Shown in pieces: positions 13,676 through 16,764 of a DNA stretch of 16,764 nt. Origin of the DNA: CAIYRG01 sp035577685 (lineage in GTDB: Bacteria; Pseudomonadota; Alphaproteobacteria; Micropepsales; Micropepsaceae); NCBI GenBank assembly GCA_035577685.1, contig DATLVC010000005.1:1-16764 (forward strand). The letters run 5' to 3'. Under the pieces are notes generated by a model. It searched no databases and was not told where the DNA came from. It saw only the letters and a program-made list of their open reading frames with translations. The position numbers were made by a program, and so were the translations under genes. The number at the start of each line of letters is the position of its first letter. Within the stretch, counting starts at the first letter, position 1.

Positions 13676-13706
13676 GCCGGGCGGAAGGGATTGGGGGCCG
13701 CCCGGC
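13676..13706. terminator. GC hairpin after the cox-type operon
   Basis: A perfect 9-bp stem, GCCGGGCGG (13676-13684) with CCGCCCGGC (13698-13706), and a 13-base loop begins 8 nt after the stop of the XdhC-type gene. The + strand has no T-tract after it, but AAAAAAG lies before it, so the intrinsic-terminator form faces the minus strand. It may act as an mRNA 3' stabiliser or weak terminator for the operon, separating it from the two-component genes. Confidence 0.5.
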
Positions 13707-13871
13707 TCGAAGGTTCTTGCGCGAAGTGACACGTAAGCGAGTTCAGGTAACCCCAATACAGTGCCAAAGCTTTGGCGGAATCGCCCTAAAGCGCACCGCT
13801 CTTTGCCGTTTTCCGCGAGATGACATATTTTGCGACAGGTTTGCCCTTGTGCGGGGCAGGAACGGACGAGG

Positions 13872-14630
13872 ATGTTAGGAAGCAGCCCTAGGACAAAACC
13901 GGTGCCTGAAAGTGGCGTCCAGCCCCATATCTTGGTGGTCGATGACGCGCGCGACATTCGGGAACCTTTGGTGCGCTATCTCAAGGAAAGCGGCTATCGC
14001 GCCTCGGCTGCCGACGGTGCCCAGGCCGCGCGCCGGCTGATGCGCACTTCGGCTATTGATCTCGTCATCCTCGATATCATGATGCCGGGCGAGGATGGGC
14101 TGTCGCTCTGCCGTTCGATCCGCGAGAATTCCGGCATCCCGGTCATCATGCTGACCGCGCGCGGGGAAGAGCTTGACCGCATCGTTGGGCTGGAGGTGGG
14201 TGCGGACGATTACGTTGCCAAGCCCTTCAATCCGCGTGAGCTGCTGGCGCGCGTGGGCGCGGTGCTTCGGCGCACGAACACGTTGCCGCCGCGGCTGCGC
14301 GGCCCCACGGCCGAGCGCTATCGTTTCGGTGAGTGGGTCTTCAACGCGGCCCAGCGCGAGATCGTCGGCCCCGAAGGCTTGGCGCTGCCGCTGTCGAGCG
14401 GCGAGTTCAAGCTGTTGATGGCATTCCTGGAACGCCCGAAAGTGGCGCTGTCCCGTGAGCAACTTCTCGATCTCACCAAGGGCCGCGACGCGGAGGTGTT
14501 CGACCGCTCCATCGACAACCAGGTCAGCCGCCTGAGGCGGAAAATCGAGCAGGACCCCAAAAATCCGCGCTATATCAAGACCGTATGGGGTGGAGGCTAT
14601 ATGTTCACGTCCGATGTGGAGATCGTCTGA
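13872..14630 (+). CDS. OmpR-family response regulator
   Basis: A 252-residue transcription regulator with receiver and winged-helix domains. ATG 13872 is preferred because AGGA lies 10 nt upstream; a TTG at 13830 is a weaker alternative. The receiver runs from about 18 to 135, with acidic pocket Asp24 and Asp25, phospho-acceptor Asp68 (VILDIMMPG), Thr95 and Lys117 (KPF). The DNA-binding domain (about 150-250) has FGEWVFN, LSSGEFKLLMAFLER, SREQLLDLTKG and the recognition region RSIDNQVSRLRRKIEQDP, ending in the KTVWGGGYMF wing. It shares one base with the kinase that follows, its likely partner. The targets are unknown, but its position argues for the molybdoenzyme locus or an envelope response. 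Confidence 0.95.
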   Translation: MLGSSPRTKPVPESGVQPHILVVDDARDIREPLVRYLKESGYRASAADGAQAARRLMRTSAIDLVILDIMMPGEDGLSLCRSIRENSGIPVIMLTARGEELDRIVGLEVGADDYVAKPFNPRELLARVGAVLRRTNTLPPRLRGPTAERYRFGEWVFNAAQREIVGPEGLALPLSSGEFKLLMAFLERPKVALSREQLLDLTKGRDAEVFDRSIDNQVSRLRRKIEQDPKNPRYIKTVWGGGYMFTSDVEIV

Positions 14631-16027
14631 TGATGCGGGCCTTTACGACGCTCAGGTCCCAATTCGTCGCGGTGGTGGCGGCGGCGGTGATCTTGTCCAA
14701 TCTGGCCGTGGTAGCGATTCTCGAGATTGGCCGCGAAGGCGAATTGCAGTCGGCCCGGGTCAACGCCGCGGTGGATCGCATTGCGGCCGTGTTTCGTTAC
14801 ATCATCACCATTCCGCCCTCGCAGCAGGATTCAGCCGTCGCGGCCCTCAGCGGCAACCTCTTCCATTATTCCATCACCCAGAATCCACCCTTCGCCGCGT
14901 CAAGCATGAGCGCGGAAGAAAAACAGATGGCGGCGGATCTTTTGGCCGGTGAGCGTCTCAAGAATATGGACCCGGCCCGCGTACGCCTGACCCAGCAAAG
15001 TGGTCCTGCCCTCAACAATGACGGAGCGGCATTCGAGATCACGCAGCCCCTTCCATCCGGCGACGGCTGGCTCAATGCGCAATTCGCGCGGCCGCCGACA
15101 CCCTCCCCGGCGCCGGCCATTCTGATCGCCGCCTTGCTGGGTACGATCCTGACCGGTGCTGCCGCGGCCTGGCTCGCGGGACGCGTCTCGCGGCCGCTTT
15201 CCGCGCTCACCTTCGCGGCCGATGCGGTGGCGCGCGGCCGCAAAGCGCCGCGTCTTACGGCCCATGGTCCTGACGACATCCGCCGCGCCTCGGAAGCCTT
15301 CAACGAGATGAGCGACCGCGTCACCCGCACGCTGGAGAGCCAGCGCCAGCTTCTTTCCGCGGTCGGTCATGATTTGCGCACGCCCTTGGCCGCCATGCGG
15401 ATCACGGCGGAATTCGTGCAGGACGCGGAGGTGCAGGATCGCCTGACGCGCAATCTCGACGAGCTGCAATCGATGACGGAGGCGGTGTTGTCGGCGGCGC
15501 GCGCAGGCCCGGGGGAGGAACAGCGCCGGGTCGATCTTGCCACTTTGATCGAGAGCGTGTGCGACGATCTCATCGAGTTGAACCTGCCGGTGCAGGTGAA
15601 TATCCAGGGTCTGGCGCCCTGCAATTGCCGGCCGAACGAAATCCGTCGGGCGGCGCGCAATCTGATCGAGAACGCCGTGCGCTACGGCGGCACGGCGCGG
15701 GTGACGCTGAAGACCGAGGCCGATTTCTTCGTGGCCACTATCGAGGATGACGGCCCGGGCATTCCCGACAACCGGCTGGAGGAGGTTTTCGAACCTTTCG
15801 TACGCCTGGAGGAATCGCGCAACAACGCCACGGGTGGATCGGGATTGGGCCTGACCCTCGCCCGCTCCATCGCGCGCGAACATGGCGGCGATGTGGTGCT
15901 GGAGAACCGCAAGAGCGGCGGGCGCATCGTCGGCCTGCGCGCTTCGCTGCGGCTGCCTCGCGAGAAGGTACGCGCCAGGGGCGAAATGCCCGCGGGCGTG
16001 GTTGCCCCGGAGGCTGTGGCCACCTAA
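14630..16027 (+). CDS. sensor histidine kinase (HAMP, HisKA, HATPase)
   Basis: A 465-residue inner-membrane kinase. ATG 14630 overlaps the regulator stop and has GGAG 8 nt upstream. Helix 1 (about 12-32) and helix 2 (about 161-183) bracket a periplasmic sensor of roughly 125 residues with no recognised fold. HAMP follows (184-237, starting RVSRPLSAL), then the H-box SAVGHDLRTPLAAM with phospho-acceptor His247, N-box NLIENA (Asn348), G1 DDGPGI (373-378) and G2 GGSGLGL (402-408). The DLRTP form is typical of the EnvZ-like group. The ligand cannot be read from the sequence. A molybdopterin-protein gene starts 9 nt after its stop, suggesting co-transcription. Confidence 0.95.
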   Translation: MMRAFTTLRSQFVAVVAAAVILSNLAVVAILEIGREGELQSARVNAAVDRIAAVFRYIITIPPSQQDSAVAALSGNLFHYSITQNPPFAASSMSAEEKQMAADLLAGERLKNMDPARVRLTQQSGPALNNDGAAFEITQPLPSGDGWLNAQFARPPTPSPAPAILIAALLGTILTGAAAAWLAGRVSRPLSALTFAADAVARGRKAPRLTAHGPDDIRRASEAFNEMSDRVTRTLESQRQLLSAVGHDLRTPLAAMRITAEFVQDAEVQDRLTRNLDELQSMTEAVLSAARAGPGEEQRRVDLATLIESVCDDLIELNLPVQVNIQGLAPCNCRPNEIRRAARNLIENAVRYGGTARVTLKTEADFFVATIEDDGPGIPDNRLEEVFEPFVRLEESRNNATGGSGLGLTLARSIAREHGGDVVLENRKSGGRIVGLRASLRLPREKVRARGEMPAGVVAPEAVAT

Positions 16028-16036
16028 CTTCCTCCC

Positions 16037-16764
16037 ATGCAATTTGGAACATTTCCGCTTCAGGACGCCGAGGGCGCTATTCTCGTGCATTCCTTGCGCG
16101 CGAGTGGCCGCCTGTTCAAAAAAGGTCGCGTTCTCGCCAAGCCCGATCTGGAGGCGCTGGAGGCGGCCGGTATCGCATCGGTCATGGTGGCTCGCCTCGA
16201 GTCCGGCGATGTTCCCGAAGATGTTGCCGCGACACGGGTGGCCGAGGCCTTTGCCGGTACGTGCACGAGACTGAGCGCCGCTTTTACGGGACGGACCAAT
16301 CTTTATGCGGAGCAATCCGGGCTCGTGGTGTTCGATCCGGCGGCGGTCGATGCGGTCAATGGGATCGACGAATCCGTCACTCTGGCAACGCTTGCGCCCT
16401 ATGCCGTGGTGGCGCCGGGCGAAATGCTCGCGACCATCAAAATCATTCCCTATGCGGCCCCGGAATGGGCGGTTGAAGCCGCTGCGAAAGCCGCTGCGGC
16501 GAATCCGATCCGTGTGGCTCCATTCCAGAGCAAACGCGCCGCGTTGATTTCCACGCAGCTTCCCGGCCAGAAGCCGTCGCTGCTCGACAAGAACCGCTCC
16601 GGGCTGGAAGCGCGGCTCGCGCCATTGGGTGGATCGCTCGTGTTCGAGCGGCGGATTGCCCACGAGGCCAAAGCCGTCGCGGAGGCACTTCGCGCCGCGC
16701 GAGCCGAAGGGCCTGATTTGCTGTTCGTGTTCGGCGCCTCGGCCATTACCGACCGGCGCGACGT
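16037..16764 (+). CDS. molybdopterin-binding protein, probably fused to a MobA/MocA-like transferase (3' end cut)
   Basis: The first 242 residues of a protein that continues past the right edge. The start MQFGTFPLQDAEGAILVHSL and later DLEALEAAGI, EDVAATRVAEAF and FTGRTNLYAEQSGLVVFDPA match the N-terminal part of alphaproteobacterial molybdopterin-binding proteins. The end LLFVFGASAITDRRD begins the MoaB/MogA-type pterin site. In relatives a MobA/MocA-like nucleotidyltransferase domain that makes molybdopterin cytosine dinucleotide follows, but here that is out of view. ATG 16037 is 9 nt after the kinase stop and has no purine-rich ribosome site; it is preceded by CTTCCTCCC instead, so coupling to the kinase is likely. 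It would supply cofactor to the enzyme of coxS and coxM. Confidence 0.85.
   Translation, partial: MQFGTFPLQDAEGAILVHSLRASGRLFKKGRVLAKPDLEALEAAGIASVMVARLESGDVPEDVAATRVAEAFAGTCTRLSAAFTGRTNLYAEQSGLVVFDPAAVDAVNGIDESVTLATLAPYAVVAPGEMLATIKIIPYAAPEWAVEAAAKAAAANPIRVAPFQSKRAALISTQLPGQKPSLLDKNRSGLEARLAPLGGSLVFERRIAHEAKAVAEALRAARAEGPDLLFVFGASAITDRRD

Noticed and set aside
14900..16663. A 587-codon minus-strand frame
   Set aside because: It is fully antisense to the kinase and the molybdopterin-protein gene, both of which have complete family motifs; long antisense frames are common in GC-rich coding DNA.
1..16764. CRISPR arrays, IS inverted repeats, rRNA, known riboswitches
   Set aside because: No regularly spaced identical repeats, transposase-like frame, rRNA segment or familiar riboswitch core was seen on reading the window.

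Overview
The window looks like chromosomal DNA of a GC-rich alphaproteobacterium. The evidence is a stand-alone NDUFS4-type complex I subunit, a two-domain cold-shock protein next to a DUF192 protein, the TTG and GTG starts, and a CO-dehydrogenase-type molybdenum hydroxylase cluster. The genus cannot be fixed from the sequence alone.

Left part (1-4095, + strand): the 3' part of an alpha/beta hydrolase whose nucleophile position is Ala, a DHA2-type 14-helix exporter, a small lipoprotein starting at TTG, a tiny secreted Lys/Asp/Thr-rich protein and a secreted cupin. The last two are each followed by a strong intrinsic terminator. Three hexamers in 11-bp register (GTTCAG, GTTCAG, GTTCCG) precede the tiny secreted protein and suggest a binding site for an OmpR/PhoB-type regulator.

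Middle part (4096-7313): a minus-strand polytopic membrane protein resembling GT-C glycosyltransferases faces a + strand small lipoprotein. The lipoprotein's leader can fold into alternative hairpins, one of which buries the ribosome binding site. Small minus-strand genes follow: two hypothetical proteins, a secreted Sel1-repeat protein and a Lys-rich protein.

Gene-poor tract (7314-8921): this lies against the 3' end of tRNA-Arg(TCT). It holds a 58-aa conserved-type protein, a 59-aa single-helix membrane protein, and two decayed-looking coding fragments (one phage/plasmid-like, one peptidase-like). It reads as the remnant of an integrated element, although no integrase is left.

Housekeeping block (8922-10597, minus strand): double cold-shock protein, DUF192 protein, tRNA-Pro(TGG), NDUFS4-type complex I subunit and tRNA-Arg(TCT) run in one direction with short gaps and no visible terminator. 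They may form a mixed mRNA/tRNA transcript.

Right part (10739-16764, + strand): coxG, coxS (two [2Fe-2S] clusters), coxM (FAD subunit) and an XdhC/CoxI-type maturation factor are tightly packed, but the catalytic molybdopterin subunit (coxL) is absent from the window. An OmpR-family response regulator and its histidine kinase follow. Nine bases after the kinase comes the start of a molybdopterin-binding protein, cut by the window edge, which probably completes the cofactor pathway. The two-component pair is therefore embedded in a molybdenum-enzyme locus.
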